Shown: positions 29,395-39,634 of the stretch, piece by piece | Numbering within the stretch: position 1 is the stretch's first letter | How the letters are laid out: each line of letters starts with the position of its first letter | From: Pseudomonadota bacterium | GTDB taxonomy: Bacteria > Pseudomonadota > Gammaproteobacteria > Xanthomonadales > Rhodanobacteraceae | Reading direction: 5' to 3' | Assembly: GCA_021793575.1 (NCBI GenBank) | Contig: JAJYSM010000007.1 | Coordinates: forward strand, 16,884 to 80,883 | DNA length: 64,000 bases | Notes under the pieces: generated by a model | Told to the model about the DNA's origin: nothing | What the model saw: only the letters and a program-made list of their open reading frames with translations | Databases searched by the model: none | Position numbers and translations under genes: made by a program

Positions 29395-30363
29395 GGCCGC
29401 GGCGCGCTGCGCCAGCGCCGCATGGAACGCCGGCGGCAGCTCGGCCTGCACCGGCACGCGCCACCACCCCGGCTGGGCGAAGTCGCGGCACTTGACCGCG
29501 TCCTTGTCGGTCATCAGCAGCGGCAGTCCATCGGCAAAATCCAGCTCCGCCGCTACGAACGCGTGATGGTCGGGGAAGGCGTGCTCGATCGGCGCGATGC
29601 CGGCCGCGCGCAGGCTGTCGAAAAACCGCCGTGGGTGGCCGATCGCCGCCAGCGCATGCACGCGCTGCCCGGCAAAGCTGGCCAGCGGCTGCGTGCGGCC
29701 ATCGCGCAGATTCACCGCCATGTCGCCGCGCAGCTGCATCGGGATCTCGCCCGCCTCGGCCACGCCGCCGTGGCAGACGCGAAAATCCACCCGCGCCAGC
29801 CGCGCCAGCGGTTCGCGCAGCGGCCCGGCCGGCAGCAGCTGGCGATTGCCGAAGCGGCGCCGGCCGTCGATCACGCAGACCTCCACGTCGCGCGCCAGCG
29901 CGTAGTGCTGCAGGCCGTCGTCGGCGATCACCACGTCGCAGCCGGCTGCCAGCAGCAGCCGCGCTGCCGCCGCGCGGTCGCGCCCCACCGCCACCGGCAC
30001 GCCGCTGGCGTGGATCAGGCAGGGCTCGTCGCCCACCCGGGCCGGATCGGGCGTCGCGTCCAGCAGCAGCGGTTCGCGCTGGCGGCCGCCGTAGCCGCGG
30101 CTGACCACGCCGGGCTGCCAGCCGCGCTGTCGCAGCGCCTGCGCCACGGCGATGGTCAGCGGCGTCTTGCCGGTGCCGCCCACGCTGAGATTACCGACCA
30201 CCAACACCGGCACCGGCAGGCGTGCGCTGCGCAGCCAGCCGCCGCGATACAGCCGCGCGCGCAGGCGCGTCACGCCGCCGTACAGCGCGGCCAGCGGCCA
30301 GCTCCACCACGGCGGGCGGGCGCCTTCGTACCAGGCTGATGCGAGCGTGTCGATCAGCGCCAT
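29380..30363 (-). CDS. lpxK: Tetraacyldisaccharide 4'-kinase
   Basis: A 327-residue inner-membrane-associated kinase that phosphorylates the 4' position of the lipid A precursor. The N-terminal hydrophobic segment ([15 protein letters not shown]) is the membrane anchor. The P-loop is [15 protein letters not shown], followed by SRGYGG and the DDGLQHYAL motif. It is the last gene of the comEC-exbB-exbD-msbA-lpxK run, 10 nt after msbA. The 15-nt tail overlap with hutI is convergent. Confidence 0.96.
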   Translation of the reverse strand: MALIDTLASAWYEGARPPWWSWPLAALYGGVTRLRARLYRGGWLRSARLPVPVLVVGNLSVGGTGKTPLTIAVAQALRQRGWQPGVVSRGYGGRQREPLLLDATPDPARVGDEPCLIHASGVPVAVGRDRAAAARLLLAAGCDVVIADDGLQHYALARDVEVCVIDGRRRFGNRQLLPAGPLREPLARLARVDFRVCHGGVAEAGEIPMQLRGDMAVNLRDGRTQPLASFAGQRVHALAAIGHPRRFFDSLRAAGIAPIEHAFPDHHAFVAAELDFADGLPLLMTDKDAVKCRDFAQPGWWRVPVQAELPPAFHAALAQRAAASRRR

Positions 30364-30373
30364 GCGCGGCTCC

Positions 30374-32194
30374 TCAGCCGGCGCCCGGATCGTTGGCTGC
30401 AGCGCTCAGCGGCTCGCCGGCGTGGCCGTCGGCCTGGTCGTGGAACTGCATGCGGTGCAACGCGGCGTAGTGCCCGTTCAATGCGATCAGCTCGGCGTGC
30501 GTGCCACGCTCGACGATGCGGCCCTGATCCATCACCGCGATCTGGTCGGCATGCTCGATGGTGGACAGGCGATGCGCGATCACCAGCGTAGTGCGGTTCT
30601 TCATCAGCCGCTGCAGCGCCTGCTGGATCAGCCGCTCCGATTCGGTATCCAGCGCGCTGGTGGCTTCGTCCAGCACCAGGATCGGCGAGTTCTTCAGAAT
30701 CGCGCGGGCGATCGCGAGGCGCTGGCGCTGGCCGCCGGACAGCATGTTGCCGCCCTGCCCGACCGGGGTATGGATGCCCTGCGGCATGCGTGCGATGAAC
30801 TCCATCGCGTTGGCCGCTTCGGCGGCGGCGATGATGGCCGCCTCGCTGGCGCCCGCCAGCTCGCCGTAGGCGATGTTGTTGGCCACGGTGTCGTCGAACA
30901 GCACCACGCTCTGGCCGACCCAGGCGATCTGCCGGCGCAGCGAGGCCAGCGTGTAGTGCTGGTAGTCCTGATCGTCCAGTACGATGCGCCCGGCACTGGG
31001 CGCATGAAAGCGCGGCAGCAGGCTGACCAGGCTGCTCTTGCCGCTGCCCGAGCGCCCCACCAGCGCGGTCACCGTGCCGGGCGCGCAGTGCAGGTCGACC
31101 CCGCGCAGCGCCGCGCGATCGTTGCGCGGATACACCAGCCGCACGCCCTCGAAGCGCAGATCGCCGCGGGTGCGCTCCAGCTGCTGCGTGCCGCTGTCGG
31201 TCTCCGGCGGCATGTCGATCACCTCGAACAGATCCTCGGCGGCGGACAGACCGCGCTGGATGTTCGCCTGCACGCCGGTCAGCCGCTTCAGCGAGGGCAG
31301 CATGCCGCCCATCGCGGTGAGCACGGTGAAGAACACGCCCGGCGTGATGCTGTCGATGATCTGCGGCCGCGTGCCCAGATACACCAGCAGCGCCATTGCG
31401 AACGCGGCCACCGTCTGGATGGTGGCGCTCGAAGTGGCGCTGGTGGCAGCGATCTTGAGATTGAGCCGGCGGGTGCGCTGGGTGATCGCGTCGAAGCGGC
31501 TCGCCTCGTGCGCCTGGCCGCCGTAGATGCGCACCTCACGGTGGGCGCCGACCGACTCCTCCACGCTGCCGGTGATCGAGCCCATCATGCCCTGCACGCG
31601 CTTGCTGATCTGCCGATAGCGGCGGCTGACCACGGTGGCGATCAGTGTGATCGCCGGAATCATCACCACCAGTGCCAGCGTCAGATAGGCGCTGTTGATC
31701 AGCATCACGTACAGCATGCCGAGCACGGTGACACCCTCGGTAATCGTCACCTTCACCGCGTCAGTGGCAGTCGACGCCACCTGCTCGCTGGTATAGGTGA
31801 TGCGCGAGATCTGGTGGCCGGAAGCTTCGGCGCCGAAGAACGCCGCCGGCAGCCGCAGGTAGGACCCGAACACCTCCTGCTGGATCGACTGCACCACGTT
31901 GCGGCCAATGTAGGAAATACCGTAACTGCTGGCGAACGTGCCCAGCGCGCGCACCACGAAGATGGCGACGATCCAGATCGGCATCCAGAAGATGTAGTAC
32001 GCGTTTTTCAGGGCGAACATCTGGTCGATCATCGGCTTCAGCAGCTGGGTGAACACCGCCAGCGCACCACCTTCCACTGCCATGCCGACCACCGTGATCA
32101 CTGCCACTGGCCAGTAGCGGCGGCTGTAGCCGAGCAGGCGCTTGTAGATGGTCCAGCTTTGCGCATCCCACAAGCCGGTCTTGCGGCCGCTCAC
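30374..32194 (-). CDS. msbA: Lipid A export ATP-binding/permease
   Basis: A 606-residue half-ABC transporter that flips lipid A-core from the inner leaflet. Six membrane helices at about 20-310 are followed by the nucleotide-binding domain: Walker A GRSGSGKSSLV, Q-loop AWVGQSVVLFDD, signature MLSGGQRQRLAIARA, Walker B ILVLDEATSALD and switch His in VIAHRLSTIEHAD. The start is GTG at 32194, overlapping the exbD stop by 4 nt, which indicates translational coupling. Followed by lpxK as in many gammaproteobacteria. Confidence 0.96.
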   Translation of the reverse strand: MSGRKTGLWDAQSWTIYKRLLGYSRRYWPVAVITVVGMAVEGGALAVFTQLLKPMIDQMFALKNAYYIFWMPIWIVAIFVVRALGTFASSYGISYIGRNVVQSIQQEVFGSYLRLPAAFFGAEASGHQISRITYTSEQVASTATDAVKVTITEGVTVLGMLYVMLINSAYLTLALVVMIPAITLIATVVSRRYRQISKRVQGMMGSITGSVEESVGAHREVRIYGGQAHEASRFDAITQRTRRLNLKIAATSATSSATIQTVAAFAMALLVYLGTRPQIIDSITPGVFFTVLTAMGGMLPSLKRLTGVQANIQRGLSAAEDLFEVIDMPPETDSGTQQLERTRGDLRFEGVRLVYPRNDRAALRGVDLHCAPGTVTALVGRSGSGKSSLVSLLPRFHAPSAGRIVLDDQDYQHYTLASLRRQIAWVGQSVVLFDDTVANNIAYGELAGASEAAIIAAAEAANAMEFIARMPQGIHTPVGQGGNMLSGGQRQRLAIARAILKNSPILVLDEATSALDTESERLIQQALQRLMKNRTTLVIAHRLSTIEHADQIAVMDQGRIVERGTHAELIALNGHYAALHRMQFHDQADGHAGEPLSAAANDPGAG

Positions 32195-32622
32195 GGTTGC
32201 GCGCCCGGCTGGCTCGGCGTGGTGGCGATCGACAGCTTGGTGAAGCCGAGCTGGCCCAGCGCGTCCATCGCGGTCACCACGTTCTGGTTCGGCGTCATGG
32301 CGTCGGCGCGGATCGTTACCGGACGCGTGCGGTCATCGCCGGCATTGCGCGCGATGGTCTGTTTCAGCGGCCCAATGCCCTCACCCATCACTTCGTCGCT
32401 GCCCACGTAATAGCGCCCGTCGCGGTCGATCATGATAGTCAGCGCCGGCGCGTTCATGTCGCGGTCCTGCGTGCTGGCGGTAGGCAGCGTGATCTGCAGG
32501 CGCGAGTGCTGCACGAACGTGCTGGTGAGCACGAAGAACATCAGCAGGGTCAGCAGCACGTCGATCAGCGGAATCACGTTGATCTCGAAGTCGTCCCCGC
32601 GGCGATCGTTGCTGATACGCAT
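32191..32622 (-). CDS. exbD: ExbD/TolR-family energy transduction protein
   Basis: A 143-residue protein with a short cytoplasmic N-terminus, one membrane helix (FEINVIPLIDVLLTLLMFFVLTS) bearing the essential proton-channel Asp in PLIDVL, and a periplasmic domain. It partners the adjacent ExbB-like protein to convert proton motive force into movement. This ExbB/ExbD pair upstream of msbA-lpxK is common in beta- and gammaproteobacteria. Its partner might be a TonB protein outside the window or an envelope function linked to lipid A export. Confidence 0.9.
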   Translation of the reverse strand: MRISNDRRGDDFEINVIPLIDVLLTLLMFFVLTSTFVQHSRLQITLPTASTQDRDMNAPALTIMIDRDGRYYVGSDEVMGEGIGPLKQTIARNAGDDRTRPVTIRADAMTPNQNVVTAMDALGQLGFTKLSIATTPSQPGAQP

Positions 32623-32632
32623 GACGCGGCGC

Positions 32633-33301
32633 TCAGCCCGCGGTCGGCGCGGCAGGCGTCACGGGACGCCGCGGCCGTGCCGGTGCGGAGGCCGATGCGC
32701 CCGGCAAAGTCAGCTCGTCCAGCAGCGCGGTGGCCTGCTTCTCCATCTGCACGCAGTAGCCGGCCACGCGCGAACGGAAATAGCGGTGCAGCACGTAGGC
32801 CGGGATCGCCACGGTGAGGCCCGAGGCGGTGCAGATCAGCGCCTCGCCGATGCCGCCGGCCATCTTGGCCGGATCGCCGATGCCGCCGGCCATGACTTCC
32901 ATGAACATGCGGATCAGCCCGATCACGGTGCCGAACAGGCCCAGCAGCGGACCGATCAGCGCGATCGTGCCCAGCGTGTCGAGATAGCGCTGCATCTGGT
33001 GTACCACGTGGCGGCCGGTGTCCTCGATGCGCTCCTTGATCAGCTCGCGCGAACGGCTGCGCACGGCCAGCGCCGCAGCCAGCAGCTCGCCCAGCGGCGA
33101 ACCGTTGGAGAGCGCCTCCAGATGCCGCGGGTCGAGCTGGCCCGAGCGCGCCCATTCGCGCACCTCGTCGCCCAGGCCGGGCGGCAGCACCGCGCTGCGC
33201 CGCAGCGTCCAGCAGCGCTCCAGCACGATCGCCAGCGCGATCGCCGAACAGATCAGGATGGGCACCATCGCCCAGCCACCCGCCATCAGGATTTCCAGCA
33301 C
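32633..33301 (-). CDS. exbB: ExbB/TolQ/MotA-family proton channel protein
   Basis: A 222-residue protein with three membrane helices (MAGGWAMVPILICSAIALAIVLER; TLGTIALIGPLLGLFGTVIGLI; ALICTASGLTVAIPAYVLH), the standard ExbB layout. The start is taken as GTG at 33301 (reading MLEILMAGG), as the family begins just before the first helix; the longer frame upstream is arginine-rich and unconserved. It forms a unit with exbD, 11 nt downstream, and lies about 120 bp after the comEC stop. Confidence 0.88.
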   Translation of the reverse strand: MLEILMAGGWAMVPILICSAIALAIVLERCWTLRRSAVLPPGLGDEVREWARSGQLDPRHLEALSNGSPLGELLAAALAVRSRSRELIKERIEDTGRHVVHQMQRYLDTLGTIALIGPLLGLFGTVIGLIRMFMEVMAGGIGDPAKMAGGIGEALICTASGLTVAIPAYVLHRYFRSRVAGYCVQMEKQATALLDELTLPGASASAPARPRRPVTPAAPTAG

Positions 33302-33417
33302 GTTTCGACCCCGGCACACGACTCGTCGACGAGCGCGCATGATAGCAGCCTCGCCGCGGCCGACTGCGGCAGGCGTGGCATTCCGCCGACGACGCAGGCC
33401 AGGCTGCGCCAGCGCGC

Positions 33418-35736
33418 TCACTCGCGCCAGTAGCGCCACTGGCGCAGCCGCCAGCCGAGTTGACGCCGGGCCGGACCGTGCACCGGAAAGTCGAGCGCCA
33501 TCGCCCCCTGCTGCGCGGTGCCGAATACCGGCACCTGCGCCTCGGCATAACGCGCCAGCACCTCGGGTCGTGGATGGCCGAAGCGGTTGTGCCAGCCGGC
33601 CGAGACCAGCGCCAGCGGCGGCCGCAGCGCGGCGATGAACGCGGCGCTGGAAGAACGATGACTGCCGTGATGCGGCACCAGCAGCACCGGCGGTGCGCCC
33701 GGTTCAAGCGCAGCCGCCACCTGCGGCTCCAGCCTGGCGCTGATGTCGCCAGTCAGCAGCAGCCGCGCGCCGCTGGCGCCGGTGACCAGCAGCACGCACG
33801 AGTTGTCGTTGCCGCGCACGCGCGACTGCAGCACCTGCGGACTGATCACCTGGAAACGCACGCCATCCCATTGCCACGCCTGCCCGGCCACGCACTGCCG
33901 CGCCGGCAGCGCCAGCCGGCCCGGTTCGCCGGCCAGCCGCTGCGCCTGCGGAAACGCCGTCGCCACGGCCTCGGCGCCACCGGCGTGATCGTTGTCGCCG
34001 TGGCTTACCAGCAGCATGTCCACCGCGCGGATGCCCAGCGCATGGATCGAAGGCAGCACCACCGCCTCGCCCAGATCGAAACCCGACGGGTAGCGCGCGC
34101 CGGAGTCGTAGACCAGCGCGTGCCGCTGCGTACGCAGCAGCACCGCCAGCCCCTGCCCCACATCCAGCACCCACACCTCGAACGCGCCGGCCGCCGGCTG
34201 CACGCGCGGCGGCAGCACCAGCGGCAGCAACAGCAGCGCGCCGAACCAGCGCAGCGGCAGCCCGCGCGGCAGGAACAGCCACAGCGCGCCGAGCAGCGCC
34301 AGCAGCAGCGCCCACGGCTGCACGGCGGGCAGATACCAGTGCGCGCCCGGCCAGCCCGCCATCCGCTCCAGCAGCCACCACTGCGCGTGCGCCAGCTGCG
34401 CCGCCAGCCACAGCACCGGCGCGGCCAGCGGCGGACACACGCCCAGCAGCAGCATGCCAAGCAACGCGCACGGCACGATCGCGAAGCTGACGAACGGCAC
34501 CGCCAGCAGGTTGGACAGCGCGCCCAGCAGCGACGCCTGGCCGAAAAACCACAGCGTCAGCGGCAACAGCGCCACCGTCATCACCAGCTGCCCGGCCGAC
34601 AGCTCATGCACGAACGCGCGCAGGCCGCGACCGCGCGCCTGCAGGCACAGCATCAGGAACGCCACGCCGACGAACGACAGCCAGAAGCCGGCCGCCAGCA
34701 CCGCCAGCGGATCGAACAGCAGCATCGCGATCAGCGCCAGCGCCAGCGACTGCGCCCCGCTGCCGGCGCGCCGGCTGCAGCGCGCCAGCGCCACCACCGC
34801 GATCATCAGCAGCGTGCGCACGGTGGGCAGGCCGAAGCCGGCCAGCGCACTGTACGCCGTCGCCAGCAGCAGCGCGGCGGCAGCCTGCGCCTGCGCGCGC
34901 GGCAGGCGCAGCGCCAGCGTCGGCCGCAGCGCATACAGCAGCAGCGCCAGCCACACCCCGAACACCGCGGCCACGCCCACGTGAAAGCCGGAGATCGCGA
35001 TCAGGTGCGACACGCCATTGGCGCGCGCCACTTCCCAGTCGTGCGCGTCGAGCCCGCGCGTGTCGCCCACCGAAAACGCCTGCAGCAGGGCGGCATCGTG
35101 CGGGTCCGGCACACGCGCCGCGATGCCGCGGGCGACCGCGTCGCGCACGCCGTCGACGCAAGCGGGCGCGGCGGCCAGCAGCGCGTTGGCCGGGTCCTTG
35201 CGCACGTAGCCGGTGGCGACGATGCCGCGCTCCAGCGCCGAGCGCTCGCTGTCGGCGCCGCCGGGATTGAGCAGGCCGCGCGGTCGCTTCAGCCGCAGCA
35301 GCAGGCGCCAGCGGCTGCACGGGCGCAGCGCCGGCGCGTCGTCGTACCAGGACACGGTGACCCGGCCGCGCAGCGCGATCGGCGCGCCATCCAGCGTGGC
35401 CTGCTGCGCCCGCAGGATGAAGCGACTGGCATCCATGCCCTGCTGCGGCAGGTCGTCGAGCGTGCCGACCACCACCACGTCACGGCCTTCCAGCGCGCGC
35501 GGCAGGCGCGCCTGCATCGCGGCGTCGCCGCACCACGCCGCCCACGCGCCGCCCAAGAGCAGCCACGCCAGCACATGCCCGCGCGGAACGCGCCACAGCC
35601 ACAGCAGCGCCACCGCCAGCAGCAGGCCCGTCCCCCAGCGCGGCGGCAGCGCCGGCAGCCACTGCACCAGCAGCACGCCGAGCAGCAGCGCCAGCGCCGC
35701 CGTGATTGCCGTTGGCATGCCTGCCACTCGCGCCAC
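33418..35736 (-). CDS. comEC: ComEC/Rec2 DNA uptake channel protein
   Basis: A 772-residue membrane protein for DNA internalisation during natural transformation. The N-terminal DUF4131/OB-like region is at about 60-200. The competence domain with multiple helices follows (HLIAISGFHVGVAA, the signature of the family, and LPTVRTLLMIAV). The C-terminal metallo-beta-lactamase-like domain starts near 525 with VLDVGQGLAVLLRT, SHGDNDHAGG and VPHHGSHRSSS, the last giving the metal-binding histidines. GTG at 35736 has a GGGGGAT site; ATG at 35718 is an alternative. All motifs are intact, so the organism may be transformable. Confidence 0.94.
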   Translation of the reverse strand: MARVAGMPTAITAALALLLGVLLVQWLPALPPRWGTGLLLAVALLWLWRVPRGHVLAWLLLGGAWAAWCGDAAMQARLPRALEGRDVVVVGTLDDLPQQGMDASRFILRAQQATLDGAPIALRGRVTVSWYDDAPALRPCSRWRLLLRLKRPRGLLNPGGADSERSALERGIVATGYVRKDPANALLAAAPACVDGVRDAVARGIAARVPDPHDAALLQAFSVGDTRGLDAHDWEVARANGVSHLIAISGFHVGVAAVFGVWLALLLYALRPTLALRLPRAQAQAAAALLLATAYSALAGFGLPTVRTLLMIAVVALARCSRRAGSGAQSLALALIAMLLFDPLAVLAAGFWLSFVGVAFLMLCLQARGRGLRAFVHELSAGQLVMTVALLPLTLWFFGQASLLGALSNLLAVPFVSFAIVPCALLGMLLLGVCPPLAAPVLWLAAQLAHAQWWLLERMAGWPGAHWYLPAVQPWALLLALLGALWLFLPRGLPLRWFGALLLLPLVLPPRVQPAAGAFEVWVLDVGQGLAVLLRTQRHALVYDSGARYPSGFDLGEAVVLPSIHALGIRAVDMLLVSHGDNDHAGGAEAVATAFPQAQRLAGEPGRLALPARQCVAGQAWQWDGVRFQVISPQVLQSRVRGNDNSCVLLVTGASGARLLLTGDISARLEPQVAAALEPGAPPVLLVPHHGSHRSSSAAFIAALRPPLALVSAGWHNRFGHPRPEVLARYAEAQVPVFGTAQQGAMALDFPVHGPARRQLGWRLRQWRYWRE

Positions 35737-35835
35737 GCTGTGATCCCCCGCGTCTCCCCGATGCGGTCGAGCCTAGCCCGACCGCCGCGGCCGCGCGGAT
35801 GAAAAAGCTGTAGGCGTGCGCCGCAGTGTCAGCGA

Positions 35836-36558
35836 TCAGGCGGCAGTGTTCTCGCGCAGCACGCCGTTGTGCAGCACCAGCGTGCGATCCATCCGCGCGG
35901 CGAGGCGGGTGTCGTGGGTGACCAGGATGAAGCTGGTGCCGATCTCGCGGTTGAGCTCCAGCATCAGCGCATACACCTGCGCGGCATTCGCCTCGTCGAG
36001 GTTGCCGGTGGGTTCGTCGCCGAGCACGCAGGCGGGCTTCGTCACCAGCGCGCGCGCCACTGCGCAGCGCTGCCGCTCACCACCGGACAGCTCCGATGGC
36101 TTGTGATGGCCGCGCGCGCCCAGCCCGACCCGCTCCAGCAGCGCGCCGGCCTGGCGCTGCGCCTCGGCGATCGCGGTGCCGCGGATCAGCAGCGGCATGC
36201 AGACGTTCTCCAGCGCGGTGAACTCGGGCAACAGGTGGTGGAACTGGTAGATGAAACCGAGCGAGCGGTTGCGCACGCGGCCGCGCTCGGCGTCGGAGAG
36301 CTTCGACAGCACGCGGCCGTCCACCTCCACCTCGCCGGCGCTGAGCGAATCCAGCCCGCCGATGATGTGCAGCAGGGTGCTCTTGCCGGAACCGGAGGCG
36401 CCGACGATCGCCATCGTCTCGCCGCGCCTGAGGGTGAAGCTGACGTCGCTCAGCACCTCGGTGCGCAGGTTGCCTTCGGCATAGGTCTTGGCCACGCCGC
36501 TGGCGCGCAGCACATTTTCACTGGCCTGATTCTTGGAGTTCATCGCGGTCTTATTCAT
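35836..36558 (-). CDS. lolD: Lipoprotein-releasing system ATP-binding protein
   Basis: A 240-residue ABC ATPase powering release of outer-membrane lipoproteins from the inner membrane to LolA. Walker [13 protein letters not shown], the LolD-typical [20 protein letters not shown], signature [14 protein letters not shown] and Walker [18 protein letters not shown]. The start overlaps the end of the permease gene by 8 nt, so translation is coupled. ATG at 36558 is used; ATG at 36543 is possible. Confidence 0.95.
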   Translation of the reverse strand: MNKTAMNSKNQASENVLRASGVAKTYAEGNLRTEVLSDVSFTLRRGETMAIVGASGSGKSTLLHIIGGLDSLSAGEVEVDGRVLSKLSDAERGRVRNRSLGFIYQFHHLLPEFTALENVCMPLLIRGTAIAEAQRQAGALLERVGLGARGHHKPSELSGGERQRCAVARALVTKPACVLGDEPTGNLDEANAAQVYALMLELNREIGTSFILVTHDTRLAARMDRTLVLHNGVLRENTAA

Positions 36559-37792
36559 AGCGCAGCGCCTGCGCCGGCTGCGTGCGCGAGGCGCGCCACG
36601 CGGGGTACAAGGTAGCCAGCAGCGAGAAGGCGAAGGTCAGCAGCGCCGTCCAGCCCACGTCGTGCCAGTCCAGCCGGCTCGGCACCTCGCTGATGTAGTA
36701 GACGTCCGGCGACAGGAAGGTGACGTGGAAGGTGTGCTCGATCCACTTGATGATGCCCGGCAGCTTCCACGACAGCAGCGAACCGAGGCTGACGCCGAAG
36801 CCGATCCCGACCACGCCCACCAGCACGCCCTGCACCATGAACATGCCCATGATGCTGCGCGGCGTGGCGCCCAGCGTGCGCAGGATCGCGATGTCGGCCT
36901 GCTTGTCGGTGACCAGCATCATCAGCATCGAGATCAGGTTGATCACCGCCACCAGGATGATCAGCGACAGGATCACGAACATCACCATCTTCTCCATCGA
37001 CAGCGCGGAGAACAGGTTGGCATTGGTGTCCATCCAGGTCTGCACCCGATACACCTGGCCCAGCTTGTCGGCCAGCTCGCGCGCCACCGGGCGGGCGTTG
37101 AACAGGTTGTCCAGGCGCAGCCGGATGCCGGTGGGGCCGCTGAGGCTGTTGAGCTTTTCCGCGTCGCCCATGTTGACCAGCGCGAGGCCGGAATCGTACT
37201 GCTCCATGCCCAGCGCGAAGATGCCCACCACGTGGAAGCTGCGGATGCGCGGCACGCTGCCCATCGGGGTGGCGCGCAGCTGTTGCACCACCATGGTCAC
37301 GCGATCGCCGACGCTGACGCCCAGCGTCATCGCCAGCTCCTGGCCAAGTACGATGTTCCAGCTGTCGGGAGTCAGCGCATCGAGGCTGCCTTCGACCATG
37401 TGCTTGTTGAAGTCGTCGACCTTCGGCTCCAGCGCCGGTTCGATGCCGCGTACCATCGCGCCGCTGGAATGGCGCGCGCTCAGGTAGGCCTCGGCGTCGA
37501 CATACGGCGCGGCACCCAGCACGTGCGGGTTCGCCTCGGCGATCTTCAGCGCGTGGGTGTAGTCCTGCATGCTCTCGCCGATGCCCGACACGGTGGCATG
37601 CGAGACCGCGCCGAGGATGCGCGTGCGCATCTGGTAGTCGAAGCCGTTCATTACCGACATCACGGTGATCAGCGCGATCACGCTGATCGCGATGCACACG
37701 ATCGACACGGTCGAGATGAACGAGATGAACTGGTTGCGCCGCTTGGCGCGGGTGTAGCGCAGGCCGATGAAGAGTTCGAGCGGTCGGAACAT
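36551..37792 (-). CDS. lolC: LolC/LolE-family lipoprotein-releasing permease
   Basis: A 413-residue permease with one N-terminal helix ([30 protein letters not shown]), a large periplasmic domain and three C-terminal helices. [25 protein letters not shown] is the typical start, so ATG at 37792 is used. Only one permease gene is seen here; some bacteria use a single LolF-type homodimer, others have LolC plus LolE elsewhere. The C/E assignment is therefore open. Confidence 0.9.
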   Translation of the reverse strand: MFRPLELFIGLRYTRAKRRNQFISFISTVSIVCIAISVIALITVMSVMNGFDYQMRTRILGAVSHATVSGIGESMQDYTHALKIAEANPHVLGAAPYVDAEAYLSARHSSGAMVRGIEPALEPKVDDFNKHMVEGSLDALTPDSWNIVLGQELAMTLGVSVGDRVTMVVQQLRATPMGSVPRIRSFHVVGIFALGMEQYDSGLALVNMGDAEKLNSLSGPTGIRLRLDNLFNARPVARELADKLGQVYRVQTWMDTNANLFSALSMEKMVMFVILSLIILVAVINLISMLMMLVTDKQADIAILRTLGATPRSIMGMFMVQGVLVGVVGIGFGVSLGSLLSWKLPGIIKWIEHTFHVTFLSPDVYYISEVPSRLDWHDVGWTALLTFAFSLLATLYPAWRASRTQPAQALRYE

Positions 37793-37942
37793 GGCAGCCT
37801 GATCGGTGGGCCAACGGGATGGAACGAAAGGGTGATGTCGGGCCAGCGGCTGCGGCAACGTACGCATCCGGGCATAGACCGCGTTGCCGCGGCAGAGTGC
37901 CCGAAGGATTCCGGCGCGGCAAGCCGCAACGGTGCGACGCCC

Positions 37943-38380
37943 TCAGAGCCGCGGCAGCGCCTCGCCCGGCTGCAGCGTGGCGAGGCGCATGCGCAGGCGC
38001 CGGCGGATATCCGCGTCGCTGTTGTCCGGCGCCAGCAGCAACACCTGCACGCCCCGCTCCGTCGTGCGCAGGCGCAGCAGCACGAGGCTGCCCAGCACAC
38101 GGAACGAAGCAAGCGTGGCCGGCACATCCTCGTGCGGGTGCAGATGCAGCGTCCAGCCGGCGTCGGCACTCCAGCCAGCGGCCTGCACCGGCGACCTCGC
38201 GAGTTGGCGGATCGCCTGCCAGGTCGCGCCCAGCACGCCCGCCGCCAGCAGCAGCTTCAACCAGCCCGCCAGCCCGCACAGCGCCAGCGCCAGCACGGCC
38301 AGGGTCGCCAGCGCGAGCAGCGCCCGCTGCAGCCGGCGCGAGGGCCGGTATTCAAAGCCGATGGTGGGCGCGGATGTCAT
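37943..38380 (-). CDS. ygfX: YgfX (CptA)-like membrane protein
   Basis: A 145-residue protein with two adjacent hydrophobic helices (about 19-50, ALLALATLAVLALALCGLAGW) and a C-terminal cytoplasmic domain, opening with the family-like FEYRPSRRLQRALL. The gene overlaps sdhE by 29 nt, the same pairing as E. coli ygfY-ygfX. YgfX was described as a toxin affecting cytoskeletal proteins with YgfY as its antidote, but YgfY is now known as SdhE; the function here is uncertain. Confidence 0.75.
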   Translation of the reverse strand: MTSAPTIGFEYRPSRRLQRALLALATLAVLALALCGLAGWLKLLLAAGVLGATWQAIRQLARSPVQAAGWSADAGWTLHLHPHEDVPATLASFRVLGSLVLLRLRTTERGVQVLLLAPDNSDADIRRRLRMRLATLQPGEALPRL

Positions 38381-38597
38381 CGATGATCGCCTGCCAGTCC
38401 GCCCGCGGCGGCCGCGCGTGGCCCATCACCCAGTCCCACAGGTCGGGGTCCTGCGCATCGAGCAGCTCGTCGAACGCCTGGCGTTGCGCCTCGTCGGCGC
38501 CGGCGTAACGCTGATCCAGCCAGCCGCCGAACAGGGCATCCAGCTCGCGCGTACCACGACGCGCACGCCAGCGCAGGCGCGCTTCAGTGCTGCTCAT
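38352..38597 (-). CDS. sdhE: FAD assembly factor SdhE (YgfY/SDHAF2)
   Basis: An 81-residue protein that promotes covalent attachment of FAD to the succinate dehydrogenase flavoprotein. The RRGTRELDALFGGWLD segment contains the conserved RG-x-x-E motif of SdhE, and LLDAQDPDLWDWVMG is the second conserved helix. Starts at ATG 38597; the longer frame runs into repeat DNA and is rejected. It lies downstream of sdhB, beyond a spacer with intergenic repeats, and upstream of ygfX. Confidence 0.92.
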   Translation of the reverse strand: MSSTEARLRWRARRGTRELDALFGGWLDQRYAGADEAQRQAFDELLDAQDPDLWDWVMGHARPPRADWQAIIDDIRAHHRL

Positions 38598-38630
38598 AGG
38601 ATAAAACCGCGCGCAGCGCCGCGTTCGCAT

Positions 38631-38763
38631 CCTCTCCCCCTCGGCGAGAGGATTGAGGAGAGGGGACACTCTTGCCATGGACCCGCATCAAAGCCACTCC
38701 CTCCGACGAGCCTCAGCGCAAGCACCCGCCCCTCACCCTGCCCTCTCCCCGGCGGGGAGAGGG
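38631..38763. repeat. Pair of CCCTCTCCCC-type intergenic repeats
   Basis: The spacer between sdhB and sdhE holds two C-rich palindromic units. At 38741-38763, CCCTCTCCCC and GGGGAGAGGG form a perfect 10-bp stem over a GGC loop, preceded by CCCCTCACCCTG. At 38631-38676, CCTCTC-CCCCTCGGC-GAGAGG is followed by a further GGAGAGGGG copy. Such elements are common between genes in Xanthomonadales. They could attenuate or process the sdh transcript. Confidence 0.75.
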
Positions 38764-38771
38764 TTCTACTC

Positions 38772-39554
38772 TCAGGCGCCGCGCCGCTCCAACATCAGCT
38801 GCTTGATCTCCGCGATCGCCTTGGCCGGGTTGAGGCCCTTGGGACAGGTGCGCGTGCAGTTCATGATGGTGTGGCAGCGGTAGAGCTTGAACGGGTCTTC
38901 CAGGTCGTCCAGCCGCTCGCCGGTAGCCTCGTCGCGGGTATCGACGATCCAGCGGTAGGCCTGCAGCAGGATCGCCGGCCCGAGGTACTTCTCGCCGTTC
39001 CACCAGTAGCTGGGGCAGCTGGTCGAGCAGCAGGCGCACAAGATGCATTCGTACAGGCCGTCGAGCTTCTTGCGCTCTTCCGGCGACTGCAGCCGCTCGC
39101 GATCGGGGGTGGTGCTTTGCGTGCGCAGCCACGGCTTGATCGAGGCGAACTGGGCATAGAAGTGGCTGAGGTCGGGCACCAGATCCTTCACCACCGGCAT
39201 GTGCGGCAGGGGGTAGATCTTCACATCGCCGGAGGCAACGCTGTCGATCGCACAGGTGCAGGCGAGCGTATTGGTGCCGTCGATGTTCATCGCGCAGGAG
39301 CCGCAGATGCCTTCGCGACAGGATCGGCGCAGCGTGAGCGTGGGGTCGATCTCGTTCTTGATCTTCAGCAGCGCATCAAGAACCATCGGGCCGCACGCGG
39401 CCATGTCGACCTCATAGGTGTCGATGCGCGGGTTTTCGCCGTCGTCCGGCGACCAGCGGTAGACGCGGAACGTGCGCGGCTTCTTCGCACCCTTGGCGGC
39501 GAAGTGCTTGCCCGGCTTGATCTTCGAATTTTTCGGTAGCGTGAACTCGGCCAC
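38772..39554 (-). CDS. sdhB: Succinate dehydrogenase iron-sulfur subunit
   Basis: A 260-residue subunit carrying three Fe-S clusters. The [2Fe-2S] ligands are in [16 protein letters not shown] plus the later CTC; the [4Fe-4S] cluster uses [12 protein letters not shown], and the [3Fe-4S] uses [14 protein letters not shown]. It transfers electrons from SdhA FAD to ubiquinone at the membrane. The start is GTG at 39554 with GAGG upstream. It is the last gene of sdhCDAB, 80 bp after sdhA. Confidence 0.97.
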   Translation of the reverse strand: MAEFTLPKNSKIKPGKHFAAKGAKKPRTFRVYRWSPDDGENPRIDTYEVDMAACGPMVLDALLKIKNEIDPTLTLRRSCREGICGSCAMNIDGTNTLACTCAIDSVASGDVKIYPLPHMPVVKDLVPDLSHFYAQFASIKPWLRTQSTTPDRERLQSPEERKKLDGLYECILCACCSTSCPSYWWNGEKYLGPAILLQAYRWIVDTRDEATGERLDDLEDPFKLYRCHTIMNCTRTCPKGLNPAKAIAEIKQLMLERRGA

Positions 39555-39634
39555 GATTGCCTCACTCTTTGTTGCCTGCCACTACAGCTCGTCTGGCGAG
39601 CGCCGTTGGAACCTTTGCCGAACCGGTGTGCCGA

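Noticed and set aside
33460..35802. 780-residue plus-strand frame opposite comEC
   Set aside because: Gln/Arg/His-rich shadow; comEC motifs are complete on the other strand.
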